Source of the DNA: Bacteroidota bacterium
GTDB lineage: Bacteria > Bacteroidota > Bacteroidia > Chitinophagales > Saprospiraceae
Length of the DNA stretch: 41,927 bases
NCBI GenBank assembly: GCA_029561355.1
Contig: JAKQJD010000446.1
Coordinates: 1 to 41,927 of the forward strand
Direction: 5' to 3'
A model generated the notes under the pieces. The model was not told where the DNA came from. It searched no databases and worked only from the letters and a program-made list of their open reading frames with translations. Each line of letters starts with the position of its first letter. Position 1 is the first letter of the stretch. This document shows positions 22,515 to 31,623 of the stretch, in pieces. The translations under genes and the position numbers were made by a program.

Positions 22515-23510
22515 ACACGCTTTCTTCAATTTGGGAGGTGGTACGGGCAATGTGCGGTACACAACCGCGACTTCAAGTCCTCCCCTGTTGTTTGTCGCAG
22601 CTTCAAATGCGGAAGTATTCCAGTCATAACTTACACCTACGGTCCAACTGCCGCGTTCTACCTGAAATGCCGGAATCAGCGCATCCCCCAGGCGGCTGGA
22701 AAGCGTGAATTGAACGGCCGTTTCGGCTTCCACTTCATTTCGGGCAAGCACCCTCCTGACGCCCGCTCCAGCAATGATCTCGCGGGCTGTTTTCATCTGT
22801 TGCCAGGTACTCAGCACGACAATGTCGACAGATTCGGTCAATTGTTTTGTTGCATTTACATTTAATGCCATACGAACGGGCAAACGTGAACTGTTATCGT
22901 CCCCGAATCCGGACGAAGGCTGGTTTAAATGAAAAGCGCCGAGGCCTGCTAAAATACGGGTTCTGGAATCGGCTGGTTCGTAGAGCCAGTTAATACCGGC
23001 GGAGAAGGTTGGAAATAAACCGCTCCTGTTGCCAAATGTTTCTTTGGAGGGCAGTGAGGGGTCAAAGTAATCGCCTCCCCATTGGTTTTTGAATTTCAGA
23101 TTGCTGATGTCAAAACTTCGTTGTGCAAAGGCGATGCCAAATCCCACTGAAAGCGCCTGGGAGGCGCCCACTGCGTGTGCTACACTGCATGTGCCTCCAA
23201 TTTGTGTCCACGTTAGTGCCGCATCGCCGGCGCGGTCATGCTGTAATAAAAGGCCGAATGCCACCAGGTTATTTTTCCTGCGCAGCGCCTTCCAGTCGAA
23301 TCCACCGGTGAAGGTTTGGTACGACACCGGCACACTCGTCCATTGCGAACGATACAATGCTGCAGCACGCATGTCTCCGCGAAAGACTCCAGTGGAGGCG
23401 GGACTCAGGTGCATCGGATTGTGGTAAAACTGAGAAAAGTGTAGATCTTGCGCATCGGCTGTCGGTAGGGACACATACAACACGGTGGCCACAAGAATAA
23501 AAAAGCGCAT
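22503..23510 (-). CDS. PorP/SprF family type IX secretion membrane protein
   Basis: 335 residues with an N-terminal signal peptide (MRFFILVATVLYVSLPTADA). The mature start QDLHFSQFYHNPMHLSPAST is the family signature, followed by YRSQWTSVPVSYQTFTGGFD and a series of amphipathic strands typical of a small outer-membrane barrel. PorP/SprF proteins anchor or pass type IX secreted cargo at the outer membrane, and many copies occur per genome, each next to its cargo or an OmpA-like partner. No cargo gene is visible beside this one. Confidence 0.93.
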   Translation of the reverse strand: MRFFILVATVLYVSLPTADAQDLHFSQFYHNPMHLSPASTGVFRGDMRAAALYRSQWTSVPVSYQTFTGGFDWKALRRKNNLVAFGLLLQHDRAGDAALTWTQIGGTCSVAHAVGASQALSVGFGIAFAQRSFDISNLKFKNQWGGDYFDPSLPSKETFGNRSGLFPTFSAGINWLYEPADSRTRILAGLGAFHLNQPSSGFGDDNSSRLPVRMALNVNATKQLTESVDIVVLSTWQQMKTAREIIAGAGVRRVLARNEVEAETAVQFTLSSRLGDALIPAFQVERGSWTVGVSYDWNTSAFEAATNNRGGLEVAVVYRTLPVPPPKLKKACPIF

Positions 23511-23656
23511 ACGGATTGATTTTATTCGAATGCCCGAAGGTAAGCCTTTCTATGCCATTAGTGCAAGTAGCAAGATGACATAAAGTTTTTTATTATGCTT
23601 TTTTTCAGAATCTTAAAATATAATAGAGTATTTCAACCCAGCAGGGCATTAATTAA

Positions 23657-23671
23657 TTGCCAAAATGGCAA
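23657..23671. promoter_or_regulatory. Short inverted repeat before cutC
   Basis: TTGCCAAAATGGCAA has 6-bp arms (TTGCCA/TGGCAA) around AAA and lies 13 bases before the cutC start, where it could be an operator or a small mRNA hairpin. Nothing else supports either role. Confidence 0.35.
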
Positions 23672-23683
23672 AACATAATCACT

Positions 23684-24388
23684 ATGATAAGATTTGAAAT
23701 TTGTGCCGTTAACATTCAATCGGCGCTGGCGGCGCAGGCAGCCGGCGCACACAGGATTGAATTGTGTTCTGCGCTGGACGTCGGCGGGCTCACGCCATCT
23801 CCCGGACTGATCCGCAAGGCCGTTGCCCTGCTGGATATTCCGGTCAATGTGTTGATTCGGCCGAGAGAAGGCGATTTTACTTTCGCCAGGCACGAATTTG
23901 AAGTGATGCTGGACGATATCCGTTTTTGCCGGGATGCGGGCGCCAACGGAGTCGTAGTAGGAGCGCTTACGCCCGATTTTGTGCTGGATGTTCCCCAAAT
24001 GAAAGCGATGAAAGAGGCTGCAGGCGAAATGGAAATTGTTTGCCACCGCGCGTTCGATTTCACTTCCGATCCGCAGCAGGCACTCGAATCGCTGATCGAA
24101 TGGGGGTATGTACGTGTTTTGAGTTCGGGGCAATCCGCAAATGCGATGGAAGGACGTTTTCTGCTGCAAAAACTGGTGCAGCAGGCAGCAGGGCGTATTT
24201 CAGTTATGCCCGGCGCGGGTATTTCAGCGGGAAATATTCGCGACATTGCATCCATCACGCTGGCAACGGAATTTCATTTTACCGGCAAAAAAAAGGTGAG
24301 CACGGAGCAGGAACATATTCCGGGGCTGGACAGCTGGCACTGGGAAAGTGACGTGGTTTTGATCCGGGAAATTATGGATGCGGTTTAG
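23684..24388 (+). CDS. cutC: CutC family copper-homeostasis protein
   Basis: 234 residues from the ATG at 23684 (MIRFEICAVNIQSALAAQAA). CutC signatures are all present: RIELCSALDVGGLTPSPGLI (about residues 24-43), VLIRPREGDF, DICR-like DIRFCRDAGANGVVVGAL, CHRAFD and SGQ...A-M-E-G near the end, in a TIM-barrel order. The name comes from a copper-sensitivity phenotype in E. coli, and the true reaction is not settled. It ends five bases from the opposite-facing flippase gene. Confidence 0.95.
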   Translation: MIRFEICAVNIQSALAAQAAGAHRIELCSALDVGGLTPSPGLIRKAVALLDIPVNVLIRPREGDFTFARHEFEVMLDDIRFCRDAGANGVVVGALTPDFVLDVPQMKAMKEAAGEMEIVCHRAFDFTSDPQQALESLIEWGYVRVLSSGQSANAMEGRFLLQKLVQQAAGRISVMPGAGISAGNIRDIASITLATEFHFTGKKKVSTEQEHIPGLDSWHWESDVVLIREIMDAV

Positions 24389-24393
24389 ATCTC

Positions 24394-25698
24394 TCAATGG
24401 CTTAACAAATACGCCGCCAGCAATGCGACCGTGTAAATGGAATACCACTTGACATCCAGCCATTCGGAGGTCCTGAGGCCCTGCTTTTTTTCCAGAAACC
24501 AGATCAGTGCACCTTTTTCCAACCAGAAAGCCAGTACGACCGACCAGGCCAGGCCGTGCAGGCCGAAAGCATTGATAAAAGCAAATCCGAGGACTATTTT
24601 AAGAAGCAGTTCCACGATGCCGACCCGCAAAATAGCGGCAGGAAATCCCTTTGCCAGAACGATCGCATTGGGCAATAAGACCCTGCTGGCCGTCAGCAAC
24701 AGGTAAATATTAAACAATGCGGCACTTTCTTTAAAATCAGGATTAAAAACGATGGGGAAAAGCGGCCTGGTTACAAATAGCAAGACGATCGTAACCGGAA
24801 ACAAAAAGTGCATCAGGCGCCGCGTCCTCGTTTTTAATTCCGACAAACCTTCCCGGGGCGCATTGATCAGCCGTGGGATCATGGAGGTGGCCAGTGCCGT
24901 CGCCAGTGCCGTCGCCAACGGAAATTCACGCGACCCATAACGAAAAATGGCAAAAACGGCAGTATCCTGATAATACCATCCTACCAGCCAGTTGTCGAAC
25001 AGCAAAATGAGGTTCCCGACGATCAGATTGGCGATCAGCGGGCCGGAAAAAACGAGATAACGGCGCAACAAGAGCATGTTTATCCGAAATATCCCTGTTT
25101 GCACGACCAGCCAAACCGTCCAGAAAAACTTCAGAGCCGCGAGTATAGCCAGCATTTCGAAAGCCTTTCCGAGCCCCATACCCAGCCATACCGGAATAAA
25201 AAAAGCAGCCACCTGTAAACCGAACGCTACCCCACCCCAAACCACAATATACAGGGGTTGCTCTTTGAGCAAATAAATGTACTCCACTACCAGGGAGGGT
25301 ACGTTAAACAGCAGGTAAAGGCAAAAAAGGCCGAAAAAGGGTAATACCGGCTGTCCTGTAAAAAAAGGAACCACCCACCTTTCGCCAGTGATCAGCAGCA
25401 GGAACAGCGCCAGGGAAATTACAAAAAAAACCAAAAACACATTGAAAATGAACACTTTGCGCTCAGTGCTTTCAAGGCTGGAGTAAACCGGAGGAATTCC
25501 CTGCAACAAACCGTTCACCCAAAGAAACGTGAACATCGTTCCGATATAGAGCAGCATTTCATAGGCGCCGATCTCCTCGACAGCCAGGCCGCTTTTGGCA
25601 AAAAGAATACTGGTGAATACCACAGCTCCGAGGCGTTGCAACTGAAAAATCTGCAGCGCACGGGTGGTTGAAATCTGTTGTAAAAAACGAAACCCCAT
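24394..25698 (-). CDS. Wzx-like oligosaccharide flippase
   Basis: 434 residues with about 12 predicted membrane spans and few charged loops, the layout of MOP-superfamily polysaccharide/lipid-linked sugar flippases. Supporting blocks are SILFAKSGLAVEEIGAYEML (about residues 31-50), DNWLVGWYYQDTAVFAIFRYG and a typical turn after LYLLLTASRVLLPNAIVL. It would move a lipid-linked glycan across the inner membrane. No glycan-synthesis genes are next to it. Its start codon lies inside the 3' arm of a 12-bp hairpin (25690-25722). Confidence 0.88.
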   Translation of the reverse strand: MGFRFLQQISTTRALQIFQLQRLGAVVFTSILFAKSGLAVEEIGAYEMLLYIGTMFTFLWVNGLLQGIPPVYSSLESTERKVFIFNVFLVFFVISLALFLLLITGERWVVPFFTGQPVLPFFGLFCLYLLFNVPSLVVEYIYLLKEQPLYIVVWGGVAFGLQVAAFFIPVWLGMGLGKAFEMLAILAALKFFWTVWLVVQTGIFRINMLLLRRYLVFSGPLIANLIVGNLILLFDNWLVGWYYQDTAVFAIFRYGSREFPLATALATALATSMIPRLINAPREGLSELKTRTRRLMHFLFPVTIVLLFVTRPLFPIVFNPDFKESAALFNIYLLLTASRVLLPNAIVLAKGFPAAILRVGIVELLLKIVLGFAFINAFGLHGLAWSVVLAFWLEKGALIWFLEKKQGLRTSEWLDVKWYSIYTVALLAAYLLSH

Positions 25699-25722
25699 AG
25701 GTGGTGCAAACCTATGGGGTTT
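25690..25722 (-). terminator. 12-bp hairpin with T-run overlapping the flippase start codon
   Basis: On the minus strand, AAACCCCATAGG (25722-25711) pairs perfectly with CCTATGGGGTTT (25701-25690) around a 9-base loop, and CGTTTTTT follows. That is a good terminator for the upstream SHOCT gene. The flippase ATG (25698) lies in the second arm, so the same fold would hide its start codon. Confidence 0.7.
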
Positions 25723-25741
25723 CCGTGATAAAACAAGCCAA

Positions 25742-26323
25742 TCAGATCTGGGCGAGCAGGCGTTCTTTCAATTGCTTGAACTCGTCTTCGGTAATGATAC
25801 CCGCATCTTTCATTTCCGACAACTTCCGGATCTTCTCCATGGCTGCATCGGCGTGGTTTTGTGCAGAGGGTTCGGTGCGGGTCACTTCGTCGGCTGCTTT
25901 TTTGCCGTTTTCAATTTCCGATTCATACCCTTTTTTGGCTTTTTTGAGGTCGATATCTTCCAGGGTTCCGCCGTGTTCAAAGTGGCTGGCCACCACTTTC
26001 CCAAGCGCATACGTGGAAGCGCCGGACAAAGCGGGCATACTCAATTCGCCGATGATAGTGCCTACGCCCGGGATCGCTTTGATCAGGCTCGCGCCCAGCC
26101 GTGCAGCACTGCTGCCTACAACGGCGGAAACGATATTTTTTCCAAGGGCGTCCACGAAACTCACGCCGTAGATCTTGGCCAGTGTGCGCAACATATTCAG
26201 TTGAACGGCGCTCACGGCCAGCAAATCGATACCGGGCACCGGCATCAGTGCGGCGCCCAGCGCGAAACCGACGTGGTTTTTGATGACTTCAATGGTTTTA
26301 CCTTGCTTTTCTTCAGTACTCAT
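25742..26323 (-). CDS. DUF697-like protein with C-terminal SHOCT domain
   Basis: 193 residues from the ATG at 26323 (MSTEEKQGKTIEVIKNHVGF); a longer frame reaches 26410, but that extension is less family-like. The middle (ALGAALMPVPGIDLLAVSAV, then RTLAKIYGV and GTIIGELSMPALSGAST) is Gly/Ala-rich and weakly hydrophobic, as in DUF697/YcjF-like membrane-associated proteins. The last 30 residues (LSEMKDAGIITEDEFKQLKE) are a SHOCT motif, a short oligomerisation or nucleotide-handling helix pair found at the C-termini of many bacterial proteins. The cell role is unknown. Confidence 0.8.
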   Translation of the reverse strand: MSTEEKQGKTIEVIKNHVGFALGAALMPVPGIDLLAVSAVQLNMLRTLAKIYGVSFVDALGKNIVSAVVGSSAARLGASLIKAIPGVGTIIGELSMPALSGASTYALGKVVASHFEHGGTLEDIDLKKAKKGYESEIENGKKAADEVTRTEPSAQNHADAAMEKIRKLSEMKDAGIITEDEFKQLKERLLAQI

Positions 26324-26592
26324 AGTTTTGTTTAGCGTTTTTTCCTGCTCGATCAGGTCGAATAGAACCAGTAAGGGAGCAAATTTTCCGGGTGAAAAAA
26401 TAGCCGACATGTTTTAGTTTTTGGTTAACAGCCACAAAAGAGCGGCATATGGAAGATGTACGACCGAAATTAACGACGTAGCGGCCTTCCGACAGGATAA
26501 AAACAATCTAATCGGGGAAAATCGCTTCGCAGAATGACGGTAAATTGACAGGGTTGTGCCAAGCGTTGTTCCTGAAAACCGGCCTCCGAACG

Positions 26593-26600
26593 TACCTTTG
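26593..26600 (+). promoter_or_regulatory. -7 box of the hemL promoter
   Basis: TACCTTTG (TAnnTTTG consensus), four bases before the hemL ATG at 26605, the same spacing as the box before the 51-aa membrane gene at 14.3 kb. A good -33 TTG with 20-base spacing was not found. The transcript is probably leaderless or nearly so. Confidence 0.5.
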
Positions 26601-26604
26601 CCAC

Positions 26605-27930
26605 ATGCAGCAACATACCTATCCCACACCCGAAACATTTACCCGCACCCGCAGCGGCGAACTTTTTGAAACGGCCAAAACCTATTTTCCGGGCGGCGTA
26701 CATAGCCCCGTACGTGCTTTCAAAAGCGTTCAGGGCCCTCCGATTTTTTTTGAAAAAGGCGCAGGCAGCCACATTTACGATGTGGACGGACAGGCATTTG
26801 TAGATTTTTGTTGCTCCTGGGGACCACTCATTCTGGGACATTGCCCTCCGGAAGTGGTAAAGCCCGTTCAGGCTGCCGTAGCCAACGGGATGTCGTTCGG
26901 CACTCCTACCCCATTCGATCTTGAAATTGGAAAACTGGTACTGGATAATCACCGTTTCATTGAAATGATCCGGTTTGTCAGCAGTGGAACCGAAGCAGTA
27001 ATGAGCGCCATTCGCCTGGCACGCGGCGTCACGAAACGGGATAAAATCATCAAGTTCGAAGGTTGCTACCATGGCCACGTCGATGCACTGCTGGTGAAAG
27101 CAGGATCTGGACTGGCCACCTTCGGCATCAGTACCTCGGCCGGCATTCCGGAGTCGTTTGCCAAAGAAACCATTGTAGTCCCGCTGGCCGATCCCGAAGC
27201 GCTGGAGCAGGCGCTGCAACAATACGCCGGCGATGTTGCGGCGATCATTATAGAACCGATTCCGGCAAATAACGGATTGCTGTTGCAGGACCGCGCTTTT
27301 CTACAGTTGCTGCGCGAAAAAGCCGACCAATACGGCTGTTTACTCATTTTTGACGAGGTCATTTCCGGTTTTCGCGTCGGCTTTGAAGGCGCTGCCGGGT
27401 TTTACAACATTCAGCCGGATATTATTACGTTTGGGAAAATCATCGGCGGCGGAATGCCGGTTGGAGCGTATGCAGCGAGCCGCAAAATCATGGAGCACAT
27501 TGCGCCGGTCGGACCGGTATACCAGGCAGGCACCCTGAGTGCTAATCCTGTTGCCATGGCTGCCGGCATCGCGACACTGACGGAATTGCTGAAACCCGGC
27601 TTTTACGAGTCCCTGGAAGCAACAACGAAAGCCTTTACAGGCCGTTTGCAGCAGTTTTGCGACAGCAGGGGATACGAAATGGCATTCCCCAGCATCGGCT
27701 CCATTTTCTGGCCGACTTTCAGCAAAAAAAGTATCCGGCGCTCCGACGAAATCGACGGCTCGAAAATGGATTTATTCAAAAAAATGCATCTGGAATGCCT
27801 GAAACGCGGCGTGTATTTCGGCCCTTCAGGTTATGAAGTCGGGTTCATTTCTGCGGCACACTCGCAAAACGACCTGGATTTTGCGGCCACACAAATCGAA
27901 CGAAGCCTGGATTTGGTGTTTGGTGTATAG
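26605..27930 (+). CDS. hemL: Glutamate-1-semialdehyde 2,1-aminomutase
   Basis: 441 residues. It converts glutamate-1-semialdehyde to 5-aminolevulinate, the first dedicated tetrapyrrole step in the C5 pathway, using PLP. Diagnostic segments: YFPGGVHSPVRAFKSV (about residues 27-42), LGHCPPEV, VSSGTEAVMSAIRLARG, EGCYHGHVD, IFDEVISGFRVG and TFGKIIGGGMPVGAY (about 275-289) with the PLP lysine. I chose the ATG at 26605 over 26545 because the -7 box lies just ahead of it and family members start near here. No other heme genes are adjacent. Its stop lies within the left arm of the next hairpin. Confidence 0.96.
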   Translation: MQQHTYPTPETFTRTRSGELFETAKTYFPGGVHSPVRAFKSVQGPPIFFEKGAGSHIYDVDGQAFVDFCCSWGPLILGHCPPEVVKPVQAAVANGMSFGTPTPFDLEIGKLVLDNHRFIEMIRFVSSGTEAVMSAIRLARGVTKRDKIIKFEGCYHGHVDALLVKAGSGLATFGISTSAGIPESFAKETIVVPLADPEALEQALQQYAGDVAAIIIEPIPANNGLLLQDRAFLQLLREKADQYGCLLIFDEVISGFRVGFEGAAGFYNIQPDIITFGKIIGGGMPVGAYAASRKIMEHIAPVGPVYQAGTLSANPVAMAAGIATLTELLKPGFYESLEATTKAFTGRLQQFCDSRGYEMAFPSIGSIFWPTFSKKSIRRSDEIDGSKMDLFKKMHLECLKRGVYFGPSGYEVGFISAAHSQNDLDFAATQIERSLDLVFGV

Positions 27931-28013
27931 TGTTTTGTGTTTGGGGCGGTCGCTCCTGGCTCAACATGAAAACCAAGAGCAACCGCCCCAAACACAAAAC
28001 ACTATACACCAAA
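27919..28013. terminator. 32-bp perfect hairpin between convergent hemL and the ABC permease gene
   Basis: 27919-27950 and 27982-28013 are exact inverse complements over 32 bases. The loop contains CTCCTGG and CCAAGAGCAA, which can extend the stem with mismatches. The left arm covers the hemL stop codon. Located between tail-to-tail genes, it should stop transcription from both sides. Confidence 0.85.
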
Positions 28014-28015
28014 CA

Positions 28016-29278
28016 CTATTTGCGAATCGCTTCCACCGGATCCATCCGGCTTGCCTGCGAGGCAGGGATCAATCCTGACAGTACACCTACGATCACGGAT
28101 GTAACCAGACCGACTAAAACGTTTCCAATGGAAAGGTGAATATCGAAATCGATCACCCGGGTGATGACCTCGGTGATGATCCAGATCAGGAAAAGTCCGA
28201 GGAAGCCTCCGACCATACACAGAGAAACGGCTTCAAACAAAATTTCCAGCAGGATAAACCAGCGTTTGGCGCCCAGGGCCATCTTGATGCCGATGAGGTT
28301 GGTGCGCTCGCGCACGGAGACGAACATGATATTGGCGACCGAGAACATACCTACCACGAGGGCAAAAATACCGATCACGAATCCCGCCAGGTTGAGGGTG
28401 CCGAACACACCGTCGAACAGGTTACTGAGGATGGATAAAGTATTGAGCGCGAAGTTGTTCTCTTCCAGCGGTTTGAGGCGGCGTTGTCCGCGCATGACAC
28501 TTACGATCTCGTCTTTTACAATTTCAATGTCTACGTTTGGCGCCGCTTTCACCATCAGGCTGGTCTGTTGGCCACGGCCGTCGCTCCGTATACCGAAACC
28601 ACGTCGTGCGAGGTTGTACCCTACCAGAATAACATTGTCGAAATTGAAGGGCTTGAGAATTTCCTTACCCGATTTGTTCAACACCCCGATGACCCGAAGT
28701 TTGCGCCCACCTACATTTACTTCTCGTTCGGTCGGGTCGATACCCTCTCCAAAAAGTCCTTCCGCTACCACTCCGCCGAGAATGCATACGTCCGATCCGC
28801 TCTGGTATTCTACCGGGGAAAAGTAACGCCCTTCATTCTGAAATTCGAGGTGAAATAATTCATAGCAGTCCTCCGTAATGCCCAGGAACGGCGCATCTTC
28901 CACACTCGACGATTTCCACTTGACCGTTTTGGTTCCCAGAAATTGCCAGAAGCCCACCTTGTCGGAATTTTCGAGTCTTTCTTTCAGGGCCAGAAATTCA
29001 TTGTAGGAAAAATTCGGCCGGCGCATCCATTTCCAGTAATTGGCTCCAGGGTCTTCTCCCCAGGAAAATTTATCGATGTAAATTACATCGTTTCCCAGTT
29101 TGGACATGCTTTTACGGATATTATCCTCCAGGGAATTGACGGCGCTTTTTACACCGATAATGCAGAAGATGCCGATGGTAATACCCAACAGGGATAAAAA
29201 CGAGCGCAGTTTATTGCCCATCAATTGTTGCCATGCCTGAGCGGCGCCCTCTAAAAGAATGCGGAAAAATTGACGCAT
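28016..29278 (-). CDS. MacB/FtsX-type ABC transporter permease
   Basis: 420 residues from the ATG at 29278 (MRQFFRILLEGAAQAWQQLM); the frame extends to 29362, but that would pass the fucosidase terminator. A first membrane span (LRSFLSLLGITIGIFCIIGV) is followed by a large periplasmic domain of MacB type (about residues 50-280) and three further spans at the end, within the FtsX domain (NIMFVSVRERTNLIGIKMAL; GLIPASQASRMDPVEAIR at the C-terminus). MacB-like permeases act with a cytoplasmic ATPase in lipoprotein, antibiotic or peptide export. The ATPase is not adjacent here. Confidence 0.93.
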   Translation of the reverse strand: MRQFFRILLEGAAQAWQQLMGNKLRSFLSLLGITIGIFCIIGVKSAVNSLEDNIRKSMSKLGNDVIYIDKFSWGEDPGANYWKWMRRPNFSYNEFLALKERLENSDKVGFWQFLGTKTVKWKSSSVEDAPFLGITEDCYELFHLEFQNEGRYFSPVEYQSGSDVCILGGVVAEGLFGEGIDPTEREVNVGGRKLRVIGVLNKSGKEILKPFNFDNVILVGYNLARRGFGIRSDGRGQQTSLMVKAAPNVDIEIVKDEIVSVMRGQRRLKPLEENNFALNTLSILSNLFDGVFGTLNLAGFVIGIFALVVGMFSVANIMFVSVRERTNLIGIKMALGAKRWFILLEILFEAVSLCMVGGFLGLFLIWIITEVITRVIDFDIHLSIGNVLVGLVTSVIVGVLSGLIPASQASRMDPVEAIRK

Positions 29279-29318
29279 AAAAAGTAGATCTGTTGCACGG
29301 TTGGTTCCGTGTGAATTC

Positions 29319-29355
29319 AAAGGTATCGCAGGCGCTGACGGCCTGCGATACCTTT
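29319..29355 (-). terminator. 15-bp perfect hairpin after the fucosidase gene
   Basis: 29319-29333 and 29341-29355 pair perfectly over 15 bp around a seven-base loop (GCTGACG), 45 bases after the fucosidase stop (minus strand). A short T-rich stretch (TTTGAATTC) follows. It probably ends the fucosidase transcript. Confidence 0.75.
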
Positions 29356-29399
29356 CGATCAAAAGCGGGAGTTTTTCTATGAATCGGGTCCAGACGCAC

Positions 29400-31562
29400 C
29401 TAATGCGACATCATCACACCCGGAATGGCCTGCCTGTTACCTTCCAAACCGGCAAAGGAAACCTTTAAGGCGCCGCCACCGGAACTGTTGAAATACACAA
29501 GTTTGAAGTTGTGATACCCTTTTTGCAGGTATACGCGGCCGACCTTTTCTTCCATACCGTGTTCTCCATCGTTGTCTACAATAATTTCTCCGTCGATGTA
29601 CAAAATACTGCCGTCATCCGATTCGGTCCAGAACTGGTAACCTCCTGTCTGCGCAGCGTTGAAATTGCCCTGCCATACGATGCCGCACGCTTCGGACGCA
29701 CAAACAGGAACAGGTGTAATGTCCTGAACGACAAGGTTTTGTTTCAATGCGCCAGATTCCACACTTTCCGCATTGTACTTTCCATTGACCGATTTCACCT
29801 GCATCACGAGTCCGGGATCGGGCTGACGAAAAAACTGGAGCGCAGGTTTCATCACATAGGACTGCACTTCTTCGTTGGCGAGTTTGCTGGCGATAAAACC
29901 CGCCTTGAAGCCCCTGGCCTGAATTTGTCCGGGTTTTGCCGGTGAAAAGGTGCCGTCGTACAGCAGCGATGTTTCCCGCGGTTCGGTACCGTCGGTCGTG
30001 TAACGAATGGTGGAGCCGGGCGTTTTGTTTTCGATCGTTACGGATGGGCGAAGCGTGTACGGGTCGTATTCCACACGAATTTCAGGCTTTTCTACGAATG
30101 CTCCGAAACCGGCGATTTTGACGGCGAATGCATGAGACGATCCAATTCTGGAGGGATTGTATTCGGGAAGGTAGATGGTGGTACTACCGTTTGCTACTTC
30201 CGTTCTCAACTTTTCCCTGGTTGCCAGGAATGTCACTTCCGAACTGGCGCCTACCTGCAATCCTTTCAGCACCAGTTTTTTGTCGGCGGGATATTTCGGA
30301 AAAATGGCGTAGACCGATTTCGTTTTCGGGTTCCAGGTGAAAAACACTTCTTTCACTGCATAACCCGGATCGGGATTGACGGTCAGTTTCAACAAAGCAT
30401 CGCCTCCAGTTTTCCAGCCGTCTACCTGGCTGGCTTTCCAGTCACGTTTGCCTTCACTCCACTGGTAAGCCGAGCGCCAGCGCCGGGTTCCGTAAATGGC
30501 TTCTCCATTGATTTCCAACCATTTACCTATTTCCAGCAGACGATCCTGCATAATGGGCGGTATCTGGCCGTGGGCATCCGGGCCGATATCGAGCAGGAAA
30601 TTTCCGCCGCGTGAGGCCTTGTCTATCAGGTGTAAAACCAGCGACTGCGCAGAGTTGTAATCCCAGGCATTTTCCGCCCGGTTGTAGCCGTAGGAAAAAC
30701 CCATACCACGGCTTTCTTCCCATGCATGGTCTTCAAAATCCATATCGGGCTGGTATTCAGGCGTATAGATTCCTGCATGTTTAAAACGGACGCCGCTTCC
30801 CCAGCGGTCGTTGACCACTACACGGTCGCGCACAGGGCTTTCATTGTACAACCAGGCCAGGAACTGCGGCGAACGCCACACTTCCGGAGTTGTATCCCAG
30901 TCGCCGTCGGACCATACCACCCAGGGCTTGTAACGTTGCACGAGATCATACAACTGCGGCATAGCATGGTCGGAAGCGTACCGTGCGGGATCGAATTGCC
31001 ACAAGGGGTTGTACCATTCGTAGAGCGAGTAATACAGGCCCGGTTTCACACTCGTTTTATTGAGCGCGGTAAACAGATCGCCCAGCAGGTCGCGCTTCGG
31101 TCCGCGCACGTCGGCGCTCCAGGGAAAGCCCCAGGATTTACCGGCTTCCTTGCTAGGCCAGAGACAAAACCCGTCGTGGTGTTTGGAAGTGAGTACCACG
31201 TATTTGGCGCCGGCTTTTTCGAACAATTGCGCCCATTCATCCGGATTGTACAACTCGGCATGGAAGTCATCGGCGAGGTCGTAATACGTGCGGTCGCCAA
31301 AATTGATACGGTGGTATTCTTTTACCATTCCGTTGTGCTCGTTTTCGTTCAGGGAATGCTGATACCATTCCGCGTAACTGCCTCTTTCCGTAAATGCCGG
31401 TACCGAATAAACACCCCAATGGATAAAAATACCGAATTTACCATCCTGCCACCACTCGGGCGTAGGGCGTTGATCGAGAGAATTCCAGTTGGGTTGATAC
31501 GTTGTTTGTGCGGTCGTCCGGAACAGACATAAAAGAAGCAGAAGTGCGGTCAGGTAACGCAT
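29400..31562 (-). CDS. GH29 alpha-L-fucosidase with chitobiase-like and PA14 domains
   Basis: 720 residues with a signal peptide (MRYLTALLLLLCLFRTTAQT). The GH29 catalytic barrel follows (about residues 22-390): GIFIHWGVYSVPAF, KAGAKYVVLTSKHHDGFCLW and WVVWSDGDWDTTPEVW, where the first Asp of WSDGD is the expected nucleophile. A beta-sandwich linker leads to a chitobiase/CHB_HEX-like domain (YTTDGTEPRETS, about 525-575) and a C-terminal PA14 domain (GGYQFWTESDDGSILYIDGE) that probably binds carbohydrate. It should release fucose from glycans in the periplasm or at the cell surface. No type IX C-terminal signal is apparent. Confidence 0.95.
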   Translation of the reverse strand: MRYLTALLLLLCLFRTTAQTTYQPNWNSLDQRPTPEWWQDGKFGIFIHWGVYSVPAFTERGSYAEWYQHSLNENEHNGMVKEYHRINFGDRTYYDLADDFHAELYNPDEWAQLFEKAGAKYVVLTSKHHDGFCLWPSKEAGKSWGFPWSADVRGPKRDLLGDLFTALNKTSVKPGLYYSLYEWYNPLWQFDPARYASDHAMPQLYDLVQRYKPWVVWSDGDWDTTPEVWRSPQFLAWLYNESPVRDRVVVNDRWGSGVRFKHAGIYTPEYQPDMDFEDHAWEESRGMGFSYGYNRAENAWDYNSAQSLVLHLIDKASRGGNFLLDIGPDAHGQIPPIMQDRLLEIGKWLEINGEAIYGTRRWRSAYQWSEGKRDWKASQVDGWKTGGDALLKLTVNPDPGYAVKEVFFTWNPKTKSVYAIFPKYPADKKLVLKGLQVGASSEVTFLATREKLRTEVANGSTTIYLPEYNPSRIGSSHAFAVKIAGFGAFVEKPEIRVEYDPYTLRPSVTIENKTPGSTIRYTTDGTEPRETSLLYDGTFSPAKPGQIQARGFKAGFIASKLANEEVQSYVMKPALQFFRQPDPGLVMQVKSVNGKYNAESVESGALKQNLVVQDITPVPVCASEACGIVWQGNFNAAQTGGYQFWTESDDGSILYIDGEIIVDNDGEHGMEEKVGRVYLQKGYHNFKLVYFNSSGGGALKVSFAGLEGNRQAIPGVMMSH

Positions 31563-31594
31563 AGAGTTGGAGAGTTTTGGTGAGAAGTTGCGGA

Positions 31595-31602
31595 CAAATA
31601 TA
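31595..31602 (-). promoter_or_regulatory. -7 box of the fucosidase promoter
   Basis: TATATTTG on the minus strand, 32 bases before the fucosidase ATG; a perfect TAnnTTTG box. No TTG at the expected 19-21 base spacing was found, so only the -7 element is supported. Confidence 0.5.
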
Positions 31603-31623
31603 GGTGGTGATGCCGGAACGCGT

